From Setophaga petechia (Eukaryota > Chordata > Aves > Passeriformes > Parulidae): 64,000 nt of DNA. Each line of letters opens with the position of its first letter. Within the stretch, counting starts at the first letter, position 1. Below, piece by piece: positions 1-14,864 of this stretch. The notes beneath the pieces were generated by a model. It was not told the origin of the DNA and made no database searches. It worked only from the letters and a program-made list of their open reading frames with translations. The position numbers were made by a program, and so were the translations under genes. Location of the stretch: assembly GCA_024362935.1 (NCBI GenBank), contig JANCRA010000025.1:6908936-6972935 (forward strand), given 5' to 3'.

Positions 1-3000
1 TTCCAGAAATAGTTAAAATACCTAGATATTCACTTACTGATATTAATCCACCAAATTAGATACCTGAATCTGTTGGTTTACATGTATAAAGTTAGAAATA
101 AAAATCCAATATTCAAACTTGTAACTTAGTGAAGCAGTTTTCAGAAGAGCTCAATCTCACTACCTCAGAAAAACAGGATATTTAGCTGTTACATATGCAT
201 GTAAAATCCTGGCTGCAGAACAGAAAACTCCAAACTTGCTCTCACAACTCTCTGATTAACCCCACTGAGTAATACCTTTCCTTTTCCTATGCATAATTTA
301 GAAACAGACAATCAATCCCAATTAACTGCAGGCAGGAATTTAATTCTGAATCACACTGTTGGCAGAATAGAATACTGCTTTTCTATTCCCCCCTCCCCTT
401 TCTTTTTGTCCTTCAGTAAACAAATCCCTGATTACTTTTTCACTTAAACATTTGCTGCATTAAATATTTGCCTTAAGGTAAGTAGTTCTACGGAAAACTA
501 CAACATCCACACCCTACCCTATTTTTCTGAAGGATTCTTGTCTACATACAGGAATTTATTTACTCACCAGTGAAGACGTCTACGAGCATTTGGTAAGAAA
601 TTGGGGATTCACATTTTCTCCTTAGATAAAAAAGATTTCTTTCTACACCAGGCTGACTTCGTGCTATATCCTCAGAGCCACCACCCAAGGTGGCTGCACA
701 GCCTATAGACTGAAGGGCCCACTGCCTCTTTCACTTCCTTTTGTGGTTTTCAAGGCCAAAACAAGAGGGAGAGCTTTTTTCCCCCCATCAGACTATTGCA
801 CTCTTCTGTTATTTTATGAATATGTGAAAATGTTTTTAAAGCGAGAGCTTTATTCTTACATTTTGCTCTTATTTGTGGATGCAGAGGAAGATGGCAAGAG
901 CCCACACAAGCTCAGAACACCTCCACTTCATGTTTGATGTTCTCTCTGCATGCATAACCTCCTCCAGAAAGCAGAAACTTCAGTGAGCAGTAGAACTCCA
1001 CCCAGACAAATGGAAAGCACAGTAGTGTGGCCACCAGAGGAATGTATTGTCAGGCTGCACTCATCATTCCCTGCAGAGCAGTGTCATTGACTGCTGAGCA
1101 TTTCCCATCCTTCCCACAGGAATGAGTGAGCTGACATCAATAGAAAGTGGGATTTTTGTCACCCATACCTGATCCTTGCCAGGTTATCTGTAAAACAAGG
1201 CACCCACATTGAAAACACTTATGAGATGGTCATAAACACACTTCACAGTCCCAGCTGTTTGGTAGAAGGAAGAAGTAACGTTTTTGTTTTGAGGTCTGGG
1301 ACACAAAGAATGCTCAGTTTATAGCAATTGCTTCCCAGTTTTGCAAGTGCAGTAATAAGCTCATATAAAACAGTTTTGGAATAGTCCTGCAGCAGAAACA
1401 TTCTGCATTCATTTCACACTGGGTCAGTGTTTTGAGGGATGTCTCTTCACAGCACTGCTCTCAAAGCAATCTCAGTATCAGCAGAGCAGGCCAAAAGCAA
1501 TAATCTGATAAGTCATTCCTGTTTCTCTAATTTAATAGTCTGTGGTGTAAAAACACCCTAAAATATAGAAACATCACCTGCAATCTTCTCATCCATACTC
1601 CTTTCCTTGCTGCTTATGCAGCAATATGAAGCTTTGATAATTATTTGTCCAATAAGATAGAGATATCAATCAAATAAAACATGGTAGCTGCTTCCTCTTT
1701 TTGAAGGTAAATGGAGTTCTGATCCTTTAAAGTTTCTTTTGCAGAGAAGACAATTCTGAAGGTAAAACTATACTTATCACACAGACTAAGATAAATAGGT
1801 CAAAACTATTTTATCAAAGGAAATACTTTCAAAACCTTTGAAGGCTGATTATTTGCTCCTGAGATGAAAAATACATATACAAATGGGAACATTACAAATG
1901 AAAACATTATGGGTTTGAATAATGGCTTGTAAAGAGCCACAATCCATTCAAAACAGTATTACTTGCTATACAGGGCAGCTTGAAAATAAAATAAAAATGT
2001 ACAAAAATTTACTAAATTTGGGACCCAGTATAGTATAGGATCCAGCACTTTGGCTTACAATTTGACAAAACAGTCCTAAAAATCATTTGCTCTTATTTAG
2101 ATGGAAGCACACTTGACAAGTACATCTGCTTCACATATCCAGAAAACTACAGCAAATAACTTGTATATCATTTCTTATCGTGCTGCTCAGTCACAAAGAG
2201 GAGGGACGGGAAGAAAGTTGCTGAGAAAAATTTTGCCCAGCATCAGCAGAGTCACCAAGGGATTCAGAGAGGCATTCAACAAGCTCTTAGAGCAGTTTCT
2301 GAAGGTGAAGTGTTAAGTTGCACAGACACAGGGAAAACGAGAAGTGCATTACTTAGGGGTTGGGTTTTTTGCTTGTTTTTTGCCTTTTTTTTTAAGAGCA
2401 TCTATTGCCATGGAAGCAGAAAGCAAAATTGAGTTTCAGAAAGGTTTCACTACCCAGCATAAGTAACCACACTGCAGATATGAAAAGCATAGTGCAGGAA
2501 TTACAGCAAAACCACTAAAAGGTTAAGGATATATTACCTTTTATCCATTTTCATAGCAAATTTATCCTCAATTCCAGATTTTCATCATTGATCTCCAACT
2601 CACAAGTAGCCACTCTCAAGGAAAGAAATATGCAGGCAAATTGCTGTTTTCATACTAGACTTTGAAATAAGGACAGAAAACTATCATGCTGAGCCAATAG
2701 TAACTATTTTATAATGAATCACAGATTAATCTGTGAAAGAGAAACCTTTGAATTAAATCTGTGGGAAACAAACCTATGTTCTTTATGGTCATATTTCTTT
2801 CACCTGATCATAAAAACAGCGGGTCTGATTTTATGCAAATATGCAACAGACAGGTCAGAAATCCCTTCACCTTTCATGTGACATGGCCAATTTACTCAGC
2901 ACAACCATTTCTATTGAATTACAACAGTATCAGGGACAGCATATTTGCAAACAATTCCCAGTTGAACTAAACCTTAGGAAAATTAAACCTGATTTACTGG

Positions 3001-3058
3001 CTGTAGGTCAGCACTCAAGATTTTCAAAGAGTTCAAAAAAGTTCAGCATGTGAACATC
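1..3058. other. Non-coding region at left window edge
   Basis: About 3 kb of AT-rich sequence with no recognised exon, RNA gene or repeat. A 71-codon plus-strand frame at 2101-2316 has an amphipathic-looking C-terminal part but no recognisable family and no support as an exon. It is probably part of the FGD4 first intron. Confidence 0.5.
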
Positions 3059-3345
3059 CATAAAATTATAGAATGGTTTGGGTTGGAAAGGACCTTAAAG
3101 ATCATCTCATTCCAACCCCTCAGCATGGGGAGGTACAAACTCCACCAGACCAGGTTCCTCAGAGCCCCAACCAAACTGGCCTTGAGCACAACTTCTGCAG
3201 GCAACCTGTGCCAGTGCCACACCACACTGTGAATAAAAAATGAGTTCCTAACATCTAATCTAAATCTCTCCCTTTTTTAGTTCAAAACTGCTCCCCTTAT
3301 CCTATCACTATCACTTTGTGTATTAAGTTCCCCTCCATAAAAGTC
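3059..3345 (-). mobile_element. CR1 LINE 3' end fragment (minus orientation)
   Basis: The plus strand reads ATAGAATGGTTTGGGTTGGA, then AAGGACCTTAAAGATCATCT, then the CCAACC, CTTGAGCACAACTTC, GGCAACCTGTGCCAGTG and CTTATCCTATCACTA landmarks. These are the reverse complement of the CR1 3' end, so the element's sense strand is minus and its 3' terminus is at about 3059. It is 5'-truncated, as usual for CR1, and shows only a single ATTCTAT-like terminal unit. Frames inside it (3043-3232 on both strands) are not genes. This family places the sample among birds or close reptilian relatives. Confidence 0.93.
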
Positions 3346-6300
3346 AGCTTGCTGTCTTGTTAAAAACTACGCTGGAGTGAGGAGCTCCATCTGAAGATAC
3401 ATATAAATAAGATAGAGGGAACCATATATAACTAATGCTGTTATCAATTTGCTTTTTTTCCCCTGAATATGAAAAGCTCAGAACCTCTAAGGAGTTTAAC
3501 ATTATACCCCTAAACACTGTTAAACCAAGCACTGTGTGTAGCCCGAGCCCATCCTTGCCAGTGCAGGAAGGGAAACCAGAGCAGCTTTGCTGAGCCACAG
3601 CAGCTGAAACCCAGCACAGCCCCTGGTGCCAGAGCCCAGCAGGGCCCCAGCCCCAGCTCAGAACAGGGGATGGCAGCAGGATGGGGAACTCTGCTAGCCC
3701 AGCCTCTAAATCCTGCCATCCCACTGCTGCCGTGCTGAGCATGCTGCAGCCTTCCCTCCCAATTCATTATGCTTTTCTTAGTAAAGGTTGGTGGAGAATT
3801 CAGTGAGATGCCATGAGGGAAATAAGATTTTAAATTCAATTACAAAGTTTAAAAAAAAAAAAAAAATTACTGCATTTACTTTGCCTGCCTCTTTTGAGCC
3901 TAATAAGTGCAGGATCCCTATTTAAGTCTGTGTACAAACATGGAGTTAAATATTCATGTGTCAAGAATTGCCTACATGTTGTTTTATTGATATTTGTCAA
4001 TAAAGAGCAATATGCAGCTGCTCATATCTAAAGTTTACATAGTTATCATGTACTAAGACTGAATTTTCACATTTTCAACACAGGGCACAAATTCTGCAGG
4101 TAAACCAACATGACTAATATTTAGAAAGATACTGAAGTAAAATAAACTTATTAAATATAAATTACCTTATTAACTTTATATTAGAATTACCTTAACAGAA
4201 GTAAAATAAAATTCTGCATTAGATTTCAAAACTCAGATCCTTCTCATAGATATAATGTTGTTAAAGTTACCTTCCTTTTCATCTCTGAGGAGCTGAAAAA
4301 CACAGGTGTGCTTTTATCTTTTTTTTTTTTAATTCAAACACCTGAATTAGAATTAACAGAAAGAATTCACACCTGCTTCCTTTTTAATATCAAATAAAAC
4401 AGAAAAAATAAATAAATCAGAGATGACATGCAGTCATTCCCCACAATCCACTAATCAGGAAACAAACATTATGCATCTTTTGAGAAAGTTATTTTGCCTA
4501 TATATTCCTAAATTTATCTGCCAAGTCCTAATTAGGGAACAGAATAGTATTTAAAAATAACAAACAAAAAAAAATCCACCCCACAAATCCAAAAGCTCAC
4601 ACTGACCAGTTAATATGTAGAAAAAAATAGTTGTTTTTCTACATACATTGAATAATTAATTACACAATTATAATTTAAACTGCAGATTGTTCAAAGTTAT
4701 AACACCCACATATAGGAAAAAAAGGATAGGGGGAGAAGCATACATTCCACACAGAATTTGGTTCTGTAATGGCACATGTGTCATTCAAAAGCTTATGGTA
4801 AAAATTGAGGTTCTTCTTCATGATCAGAGTTTCATTATCTATATATTACTATATATTATCTTTATGTGACTTGTTAGCAGACCCTATAATGCAGTTCAGA
4901 AGTTTTCATTTAAAGTTTAACATGCTTACTAATTATCAGAATTGTCCTTCCTCCATGCATGCTCATGCACCAAGGAAAAAAAAACAAAAAAAGAAAATCC
5001 GTAGGAATTGGATCCTTTCAGCACCATGCAGTCCTCCCCATAGTTACTAAACAGCTCCTGCTTTTCTAATCCCTTGCATATTATACCTGAAAAAAACTCC
5101 TTATCTGAAAGCTGATCCTGCTTCTATATCCTGTGCCACATCAAATATTGCATTTTAACTTCAAACAACCTTCAAACCACACATAGCAAAACAAAACAAA
5201 AGAAATCCAACTGCAGGATTTAAGATCCCCCAGCTCTGTGTACTTCAGTTTGCAGCTCTGCTAGCCTTACTCACATTTAGTGTTGCCTGTCAGCTCACTG
5301 ACTGTAATAAGTAGTCCTTGTCAGTCTCAGGAAGGATAATATATTCTCACTTCTCATATCTAAAAAGCATTTTTCGTTCCTGAAACTGAAGCTAACATTT
5401 GACAGCAAGCAGCTACTTTGTTTGACTTCCTGAAGGAGGAAAAGTACTTGGAGAAATTCCTCCATTTCCACCCCAACCTATAGATTCAGGGTGGTGCAGG
5501 GGCACAAAGAACAGCCTGAGAATGAATGCATGGGAAGCAGAGAGGGGCAGGAGTGGTTCTTTTCTTCCATAAATACTTTTGTACAAGCAAACAGAGCTCA
5601 GTGGAGCACTGTGGAAAATAATGATTACTAACTATATGCACTCTTGTGGTGTCCACAGAGAACAATTATCTACTTCTGCTCAGGTTTCTAATCTCCTTCC
5701 TTGCAGTGAGAGGAAGGAAAGAGTGAAAGGTTTTGGTTTTTTGGGTTTTTTCTTCTGTCAAGCCAGCAATGGTGTGAGCAATAGCACTGCACACCACAGG
5801 GCAGCAGACTGAACAGAATTCTTCCTGCAGAAAACTCTCTCCAATACACACTCTAACTCAGAATTCTGTAATTTTTTCCCTGATCTATCAACTACCTCCA
5901 CCTCTAGGCAAAAGGAAATAATTGGAAAGGCTGGTGCTGCAAAGGAACACTTGTGACACTTTATGGGTCCCAGCACAGTAACTGGAGTTCTCACTTGCAT
6001 TGCTCTGGAGTCACCAAGTGAGTGTTTGGATTCTGTAACTTCACCATATTTGAGTATTCCTAATATCACACCTGAGCAAATGAACTGGAAAATAGTTATA
6101 AACTGTTGTGCCCCAGAGCTGTTCCCTACTGCAGGTACTTCTGCAGCATCACCAACCCACATTTACAGACACCAGTCATTTTCTGTGTCCAATCTAAAAC
6201 CTCTTTGTTATTTGAAAGGACTACATTAATATTTTCTCAGAAAACCATAGTGAATGAAAATAATGAGGTTTTTAGAGAAGAAGAGTCTAAAATATCTGGA

Positions 6301-9300
6301 TCAAAGTAGTTTATGAAGACTGTGAAGACTTTCTGATGTCTCCTACACCACAATCCTGGTCCATTGTCAAATACTGCATGCTATTTCAGATAAATGCTGG
6401 TCACAGATGCCTTGACTCTAGCAGAACACAAACAATCAGTAAAGGGCTTGGCAGATGCCTTTAATCAACACTGTTTAACCCCGTGGGGGGAAAAAAGTAA
6501 TGTGACAGTTTGAGATGCACACAACACCCCTAAAACCCTCCTGTTCTCTAAGCCTTATGTAAGCCTTTAAATCAACAAATCATAAAACATGCATGGTGAA
6601 ACTACTTGATCCCTTTTTCATTTAGAACCTACCACTGTCCTATCTCAACATTTTCTGTAAGCTACAAAAGGCAAAAAAATCTCAATTAAGATTCATTTTA
6701 ACCAGGATCCAGTCCCATACAAGTCCTAAATGGCACTTGGGACCTAGAAAAGAGGACACAATATTCGCAGTGATAAGGTACATGATCTATACCTCATTAC
6801 AACACCCTGGTATTATTCAGGTTTTAAAATGGTAGATCTGCTTTTCTCCAGCAGCTCAACTGCATTTGGTGACAACAGCCCCAAAAAATTCCATAAAAAA
6901 CTAGTGAACTTGACAGTTGGCATTGACCACCTGGGAAGGGTAACCATAACAGTGTTGTAAGGTAACAGTTGTTCAAACCAGGAAGCAATAATCCTCCACA
7001 GTTATGATGAACAGACACTTGTTTGTATAAGCTCAACGAAAATCCTTTGAAGAGGTAACTCACTTGGGATTTGAAGTTCCTTTAAATCCCTTGTTAACAC
7101 ACACAATGTTAATATTGTTCTCATTTCTATGAACAAAAAGCTTTTCATATATCCAGTGCACAAGCAGCCCTTATACAGAAAAGAAATAAAAGGAATGGTT
7201 AAAGGGGCAATCCTGCAGGATGAAGTTGAGGACCAAGGTTAGCCCACACCAGCACCAGCCAGGGCTCCTGCTGGCTGTCCACAGCACTTGGATATTTCTC
7301 TCACCCTTGACTGCATGTCAGGAATGTTGTTCTAAGGACACCCTCTATGCTTGATCCAGGACAGGGAAAGGATGTGGGGGACTTCAGAAGCATGTGCACA
7401 ACCCCCCTCTTGGGCTGCTGTGCTTGGACCCCTCCACAAACACAAAGTCCAGGGCAGTTCCTCCTGCTGCCTCACCTGCCTTGGCAGGCTCAAACAGCCA
7501 GCCCAGGCACCTGCCTGCCCTTGACTCGCAGGTCTGCTGAGCCTGTTTGCCCCCTGGATCAGTTAGAGATTAATAAATTATGAGCAACACTGTTTCCTGC
7601 ATTATCATGCATAACTCAAGAGGTAATTACAGAGCAACAGTCAGCTCAGATTACCAGAACACGGTCGGCTTAGGCTGCTGCACTACAATCACTCTGCTTT
7701 CTAAAATGGACAATGATTCTTAGTGGTAGATTGGTGCAACTTGCTCTCAAGTTTAAAGTACAGCTTAATAGAATTCACATTGTTCTATATTTAGAATTAA
7801 AATAAGCCAAAACACAAATGCTGAATAATTTTATGCACTGACAGCAATTTTGATTTTATTGTACATACCACAAAAAAACAGGTGTTTTGCAAAGCCTTCC
7901 CTAAAACCACATTTTCACACAAAAATTTCCAAACTTTCGCTATAAAGACGTAAAAGACCTCTTTTAAAGTTTCAATAATTAAGAATTTACAGGCTTTTGA
8001 AAGCCATCCCTAGGTGTCTCATCTCACATTACTTTCTTGAATGCTCTAGTACCACTAATCCATAAGAGAATAATTGAAGTACAACAGGATTCTACCCTCA
8101 CAGATTAAATGTAACCACTTAATAAGGAGAGTTAGTGTCAGATTGAATAAAAAGGAATGTACAGTATGTTTGCATTAAACAGGGATATTTTGGCAAGAGT
8201 CAGCTGAAGAAAAGGCTGATAGCAGTGTAATTGCATAAAACTGAGAAAAAATTCAATTCTATCAAAAACAATTGACTTTTTCTGTATCAGTGACTTTGCT
8301 TTGATTCTTAACTCACCAATTCTGAAGAGAGACCTAATTAGTCAGTAAGTTTAATTTCCTGACTCAGTTACTGATGCTAATATAAATAATGCATATATAC
8401 TAGTATTCAATTAAGGAAATGAAGTATCACAGACAAGATAGTAAATGATGGTAAGTGATGGCAAAGAGGAAAAACATTCCAATAACTCACTACAACAAGT
8501 TGTCATCAAGCCCTTGCAATACAAGACAAAATACTTTAAAATCAACCTGCCTTCAAATATTGTTTGCTTTAAAAATTTTACAATTCGGGGAATTTATGGA
8601 GTTCAGAGTTCTTTAAGTCTGCTGTTGACACTAAATTTGATTTTTGACTTAGAGTACCTGTTTTATGGGAGAAGAGAAGCCAGGAGCCTGCTCTCCTGTG
8701 AGCTGGCAATACTACAGCACTCAAGAAAGTCATATGGCATATGACAGACTCCTGAGCTGAAGCAACCAAATATCTCAGCCTAGTAGAAAGATGAAGCCTT
8801 AAGTAAATTTTTAAAAAGTTCCCCTAGCCCAGGTTTCTAGCTGGAGCTTAAAGGCTGGACAATCCCCAAAAGGAACAGCAGCAGGTCAGGTCAGGATGCT
8901 CGGCCAGAAGCAGAGGGGAGAGAGAAAGACAGGGAGCTCTGCACTCTACCCTAGATCTTCCACCTTGAGAAGCCACAGAAATGGGCAGGGGGATCTGCTC
9001 TCAGGGTTTCCAGGCTGAGGCCTCTTGTGCTTCACAGAAACAGGAGACACACCAAAAATGCAGTTAGAAACTTCTCTGCTGACTTCTTAAGTGCCACAAA
9101 GTCCCCAGTGGCAACCAGCAGAGCCAAAAGCCTGGCACAGAAATATCAAATGCTCAGCTAATAAAGAGCCAAACCCTTACAAGGGCCAGAAGAAATTCAG
9201 CCACTGAACCAGTGACTTTTAATCACTGTTCACCACTGTCCCTCTCCTAACCTCATCCAGTTCTGGCCACACCAGCATCTCTGTGGGAAGGAAAGTGCCT

Positions 9301-10522
9301 GCAGTTACCCACGGGGGGAAGGCTGCACCTCTAAGCTACATTGTCACCTGTGCTGCAAGACATTTGTTCAGAAGTCATTAACAAATCACAGAATTTCCCA
9401 TGCCACAGTACAGTTCCACCACATTTTTCCCCTCTTTCCAGGCTATTTAACTTGTTTCACATTAACATCTGACATACTTAGCATTAATACTTATAATGAA
9501 TGCTATTTCATTGCTCTGTCCTCCCTTCCACTTAGTGTCTTTTGCCTCTAATTTTAACACATTTTATGCTCCACTTTATTAAGTTTCAGTGCAATCAGAG
9601 GTGTCAAATTGCTCTGAAACTCATTAGAAATACGTTCCTTTCCATATCTAGTTTTGCAGACTACTGTAGCAGCAATTTTCCTTCTCTCCTGTTTTTACTC
9701 AATTCTCCTCATATTCTGATATCACCTTACTGCTGTGTGTCTGCACCCTGGGAACCACATCTGATTTCTGCATGGCTTGCCAACATTTCAACAGAACCTC
9801 ATCCTCCCTTCCCTACATTTACTTCAAAAGTCTTTTCTTCTGCTAAAGGCTTATCTCTGTTAAAATGCTATTTCCAAGGCAGCTAGGTGAAGAAACCATT
9901 AAAAATTCCTCTTTCAGTTTCCTCCTTTATGCTCAGGTTATTTACACAACCTGGTGCTCTGGGGACACACTCCCTAAGCAGCATTCTCCCTCCCTTTGTC
10001 AGGAGGAGTTTGTTGACAATGGCGTGAATCTATTGAGCTGTCCTCTCCTATGCATTTGATTAAAATGTTTTGACCATCAATAGCTGGAGGCAAAGTTTAT
10101 TCACAAATTTAACACAGATGAAAAGGATCATTCTGATTATCTGAGTGTAAACATTCATCCCAGATCCCCTTATATTTAGGACAGCTAATATACACAGCAT
10201 CCCATTCTGGAACAGAAAGCCATTTTTTCCTCTCATACAAATAGAGTTTCAGCTACAAAATTCACAGTCAGTCATTTGGTTAAAATATTGAATTGACAGA
10301 AATGTTTTGAAGAAAATCTACCCAATATTAAGAGAACTAGAGGAAAAAGCCCACAAGTGCCTCATTTTAAAATTTCCTTGCTTCATATTTTTCCTTTCCC
10401 TCCGACAAATCCTTCATCCTGGGAAGACAATTTATCTATCAAATGCATACCACTGCTTTAAGACACAACAGTGCAGAACACAGCAGTTGGAGGGCTTTAT
10501 CACAGACCTCACTGTACCCAAG

Positions 10523-10560
10523 ACATACTGACAAACACTGACAAACACTGACAACCACTG
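10523..10560. repeat. 10-bp tandem repeat (AAACACTGAC)n, about 3.5 copies
   Basis: The unit AAACACTGAC repeats with exact 10-bp spacing; flanking copies are slightly changed. No other signal is attached. Confidence 0.85.
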
Positions 10561-10718
10561 CCCAGCTATAAGCAGGATTTTTACTGCAATGTTGGGAGGT
10601 GAGATAGTCTCTCACTGGGACTTAAGAACTGGGGGAAAAGTCTGATAGCTGCAGTTTCAAGCAGCATGGGTGTTGACAGGAAAAGGAACAAAATAATAGC
10701 CAAGGGCAAACCACTGGG

Positions 10719-10769
10719 TTTTGGTTTTTTTTTGTTTGTTTGTTTCATTTGGTTTGGGTTTTTTTTTGT
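10719..10769. repeat. T/G-rich low-complexity tract
   Basis: Runs of T broken by GG and G (TTTTTTTTTGTTTGTTTGTT and similar). The minus strand reads A-rich with AAC/AAACC units, a composition often seen in bird introns and retrotransposon tails. No body of an element was recognised next to it. Confidence 0.7.
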
Positions 10770-13700
10770 TATTAACAGCTTCGTTTGTCAATATTTGATT
10801 TTGCTTGTTACCCAAAAGTAACACATTCCCTGAACAAGCTCTTCTCTTCCAATCTAGAAATCTCCCAATCACATTTATTAATTCATCTACAAAGGAAATC
10901 AGATTTATGATCCTGTACAACAAACTAATTTGTACTGGGTGTGCAAATTATTACTTTCAGTTTCAGCAATGCCTAGAAGCATTTCAGCAATGGTACTTAC
11001 CAGACTTTGGCCTCTCAGGCTACATTGAAAAGAAGCTTTTAGAGAAAGGAGCAGGCAAGTTTCAGCAAACCCATGTCAATTGCAACTCTCCTTTGAAATC
11101 CTTTGTGTATTGTCACTTGAAAGTCAATCAGTGAATACAAATTTTAATTTATTTCAGGAAATCAACACCCAGATCACCAAGAAGTCAAATTACAGGGCAA
11201 ACAAGAATTATTGGGTAAAGTAGACGTTGTCAGACAAGAGTTAAATAGAAACATCAAACCAACCCAAAATACACATGGACATGACTGGACAGTGTATGAA
11301 CCAAACAGTACACTCTTACTGGCTTTAAGGGCATAATTTTGATCTTAAATGTTTGGAGGAGAAGTGGGAGAAGAAATGGCAAAAGCAAAGTTCCATTTCT
11401 TGGCCCTTCCCCACCTTTGCTTCAATAAGAGGCAGAGGTGATTAATTTGGCTTAAAACAGGAAGCTCTCTAATGAGAGGAAATGCATTTTCATGCAAGTT
11501 CTGCATAAAGCTATTTGTTACGCTTTACTTTCCCTCATTTTTGAAGGGAGAGGAATGTTTGGAAGCAGTTTCCTCATATTCACCTTCCTCTCTCAACATT
11601 TTAAAGTATCAACACTCCTTGATAAAGCTCAGTTTTAGCAAAATGTCAAAAAGCCTCTAATCCCCAGGAGGGCTTGTAAAGCAGCTGTTTTTCTTTGTCA
11701 GTGGTCTCTAATGTACCTAGAGGTGCAAACCACTGCTAAGATTGCCCTAATGATTGTATAGGTTTTTCCTGAACACACTGCACAGCAAATTTTCAGTCAC
11801 TGTAGACCAGTCAACAAAATGCAGTGGGTTATATAAAGCCAGAAGAATCAAAATCCAATGTTCATTGCTGCATTTTCAAAGGTAAAACAACAACAATGAG
11901 AAATTTTCAGGCAGGGCACAGTTATCCTTCTAGCATTTAAAAAATAAACAACAAAGACATTTTTCATAGACTAGAGCAGCATGCTCTTAGTGTCTCATTT
12001 ATTTATCTCCTCCTGCAAGGTGGAAACCCACAATATTACTGAAGTTTCTTTAACATAATCCCATCATTTCATACCCATTTACAGGCAGAGCTACAACAGC
12101 AGCAGGGAACTTTTTTTTTCTCCTGTCAGTATTAGAAGACACCTTGCTGCAGTGAATGCTGTCCTGAATGCAAATTACCTCAGCTCCCCACCAGGCACTC
12201 TGCAATGTCTGAGACTGCCAACAAACAGCACAGAGCCAGCAGATGTACAGTTAGAAGTCAGTAGTACAAGGAAAACTTTCCAGAAAGGGTGAAAATTTGC
12301 AGTGCAGTGGGCAAAGCCACGGAAGCAGCGCAGGATCTGAATGCCACAAAAGTCAATCTAGTTTGTGTGCAGCAAGGCCAGAGGTGACTGTGCTGATGAC
12401 AGGAGTAAGCTGTTTCTTGCTATGAAAGTGAGTTACTGTGTCCCTGCATCCTGACTGATGGCTTCACACCTGGATTAAGTCTGCCAGGGGGGACAGAACC
12501 TCCTAGGACAGCTCCATCCTCTGCAGAACCCAAGGGGTGCCACACTCACCATGCAGAGCTCTTGGCTTGTGAAAGTGCTGAACAAGCAAGCTGTGAAACA
12601 CCTGCTTCCTGGTGGGAGGCTAATTTTGAGTTAACATGCACACACACATTTGAAGTAAAGCTTCACTCAAGTCACACAAATGCTGAATTCTAATTCAGCA
12701 TGGGGAAAAAAAAAAGGCACCAAATCCACAACAGCTATTCCCTTCAAAGAGGTTGCTTATCATTTTACTCCACACAACACCCTTTTCTAAACTGTTTCCA
12801 GATACCTAGTTTGACATTTTCCATCAATTTCAAAGTGTCTCTGAAGATTCAAGTACTCTTTTGTCTAAACTTTTAAATTAATGTCAACTTCTAATGCGAG
12901 ATAAATTTTGCTTTGTCCTGTAGGCAGTTAACCACACCAAGCTTTTTCAAGCTCACAGGTTAATAAAATATAATTGCCACTTTGCACTTGACAATGAAGG
13001 CGAATTTGGGCAACAGTAAGTGAAAGGGCAGAAAGATTTTTCTGCTACGTGTCAGACACTTCGACTGCAGTGCACAACAAAAGGCTGATGCTGTAACAGA
13101 AAACTTCAGTAGCTCGTATCAGCATCAGAAATGTTTTCAAGCAATACCAAGAATGGAAACACTCCTTGATCTTCTGGCTCCCAGCACATAAAAGCTGCAC
13201 ATACCCTCCTTCACCAGTCCACTGTCAAAAGTTTTGAGGCAATATTGAGTATACAGGAGTTACAATAGTCTTCATTATGTCATTGCACTAATTAACATGC
13301 AATTTACTAGTTTGGGAAGTGTTCTGATATGCTTGCCATGTGCATCATCCAGAATTGTTTCAAATGCATTTACAGCTCATAAAACAGATCTACTTTCTCG
13401 AATTCCTTTCCAGATACAGATCTGAGGGAATTGCCTGAGAACTGCTGCCCCCCAGGCAGTAATGTCAGTAACTCTCAAATTGCTCATCATTTGGCAGAGA
13501 CAAGGATTGGAGAGGGACTACACTAACTCCTTTCCTGTAAGATTTTCAAGCAGGTCACAGGCATGGTGCTGCATTAGAAAACTCTTTTCAGGTCCAGTTA
13601 GTATTTTATAAGCCAGAAAAGCATAAAACTGCCTTTCTTTTTTTTTAATAGAAGAAAGAACACATCTAGCTTTGTGTTGCAACTGTGAATTAATTTTATT

Positions 13701-14864
13701 GCAGAATCAAGGCAGTCTGGTGAGCTCTTGTCAGCCACAGAGGCAAGTGCAGTCACATTCTGACTACAGAGAGGGAAGCTACAAAGCTGTCCTGGGTTTA
13801 TGGGATGCTGAAGCACTGGCTCCAGCAGCTTCTGCAACAGGAAGAAGGGGGCCAAGGTTCCCCTCTGAGAATAGAAGTCCTGTTCAGAAGGTTCCTTCAT
13901 CTCATTTTCTGGGAGAAATGGATTATGAATGGGAAAAAAGAGAGGCTTTATGCACTTACATGGACAAATCATCACCAAATCTCCCTTTTACTTCCCACAT
14001 ATTTGAAATTCATTTCCTTATCTTAATTTGTGAGGTTTTCTTACTTAGAAGTCACAATACAGGAAACTACTGTGAGTTTGGTTATTGCAGTGCAAGGGCA
14101 TTTGATTAGCAGGATATTATTGCTCCTATCATGACCCTCACAACCTTCCTGCAGCCCAACAGCTGACGAGAGCAGTCACACTGAAAGGCTTCATCCTGCA
14201 CAAATGTTTAGTAGATAAATCACCTGGTGGAGCTGGCATGAGCACAGATGAAAAGAGCAAGAATGAATAGATTGTAGATGAGTATAAATACACTACCCAG
14301 GAGTCTAAGGTAACAGAGAGCAACTGCAGAAGACTGAAGAAACTAAATTGCAAACTAACAGAAAACAGAGAGTCCTGGTTGTAAGTATATGTCTGTTTGA
14401 GGAGATTAAAAATCCAAGTCTACATGCTGCAAACACAATTACCAATTCCTCTTTCCCAATGTAAACAAACACATAAAGCCTTGAGAAAAAAAATCCCACC
14501 ACCAATAAAAAACTGTGGTTTCCTGCACAAATTCAAAGTCACTCCCTATTAAAGCTAAAATAAAGGATTCTGAACAGCATTGTGGTAGTCCATTCTGCTC
14601 TGTGCATACTCATTGTTAAATTAAGCAGGCCTCTTGCCCAGGAAGTCATGGAATGACTGTCCCCAAGCAAAATACTCCATCCTAGTGTTTGACATGTCAT
14701 AATTCCCAACATGGCAACAACCATATGGCAGAGATTACAAGCTTTAATTGACCCACTTTGCCCTTACACACCCATAAAACCAAGAGGCTGTGACACCACA
14801 AGCATGGGGACAGCACAATCACACTTGGTGTCACATCACAGAGTACAGACCTGGAAATGTGCAT

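Larger units (their letters stand above)
3366..14864. other. Non-coding region, probably FGD4 5' intron
   Basis: About 11.5 kb of AT-rich unique sequence with no coding exon I can recognise on either strand. It has low-complexity runs near 4315-4330, 4560-4570 and 10719-10769, and a 10-bp tandem repeat at 10523-10560. The two overlapping frames at 13598-14109 (126 residues minus, 145 plus) resemble nothing known. If the CpG island drives leftward FGD4 transcription, this is its first intron; otherwise it is intergenic. Confidence 0.5.

Noticed and set aside
2101..2316. 71-codon plus-strand frame with a Lys/Leu-rich amphipathic end
   Set aside because: It looks like a short helical peptide, but it lacks a signal peptide, exon signals or a known relative. 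Chance frames of this size are common here.
3344..3839. 132- and 109-codon minus-strand frames next to the CR1 copy
   Set aside because: The sequence is a GC-richer patch flanking a CR1 fragment. The two frames overlap in different phases and match no known protein.
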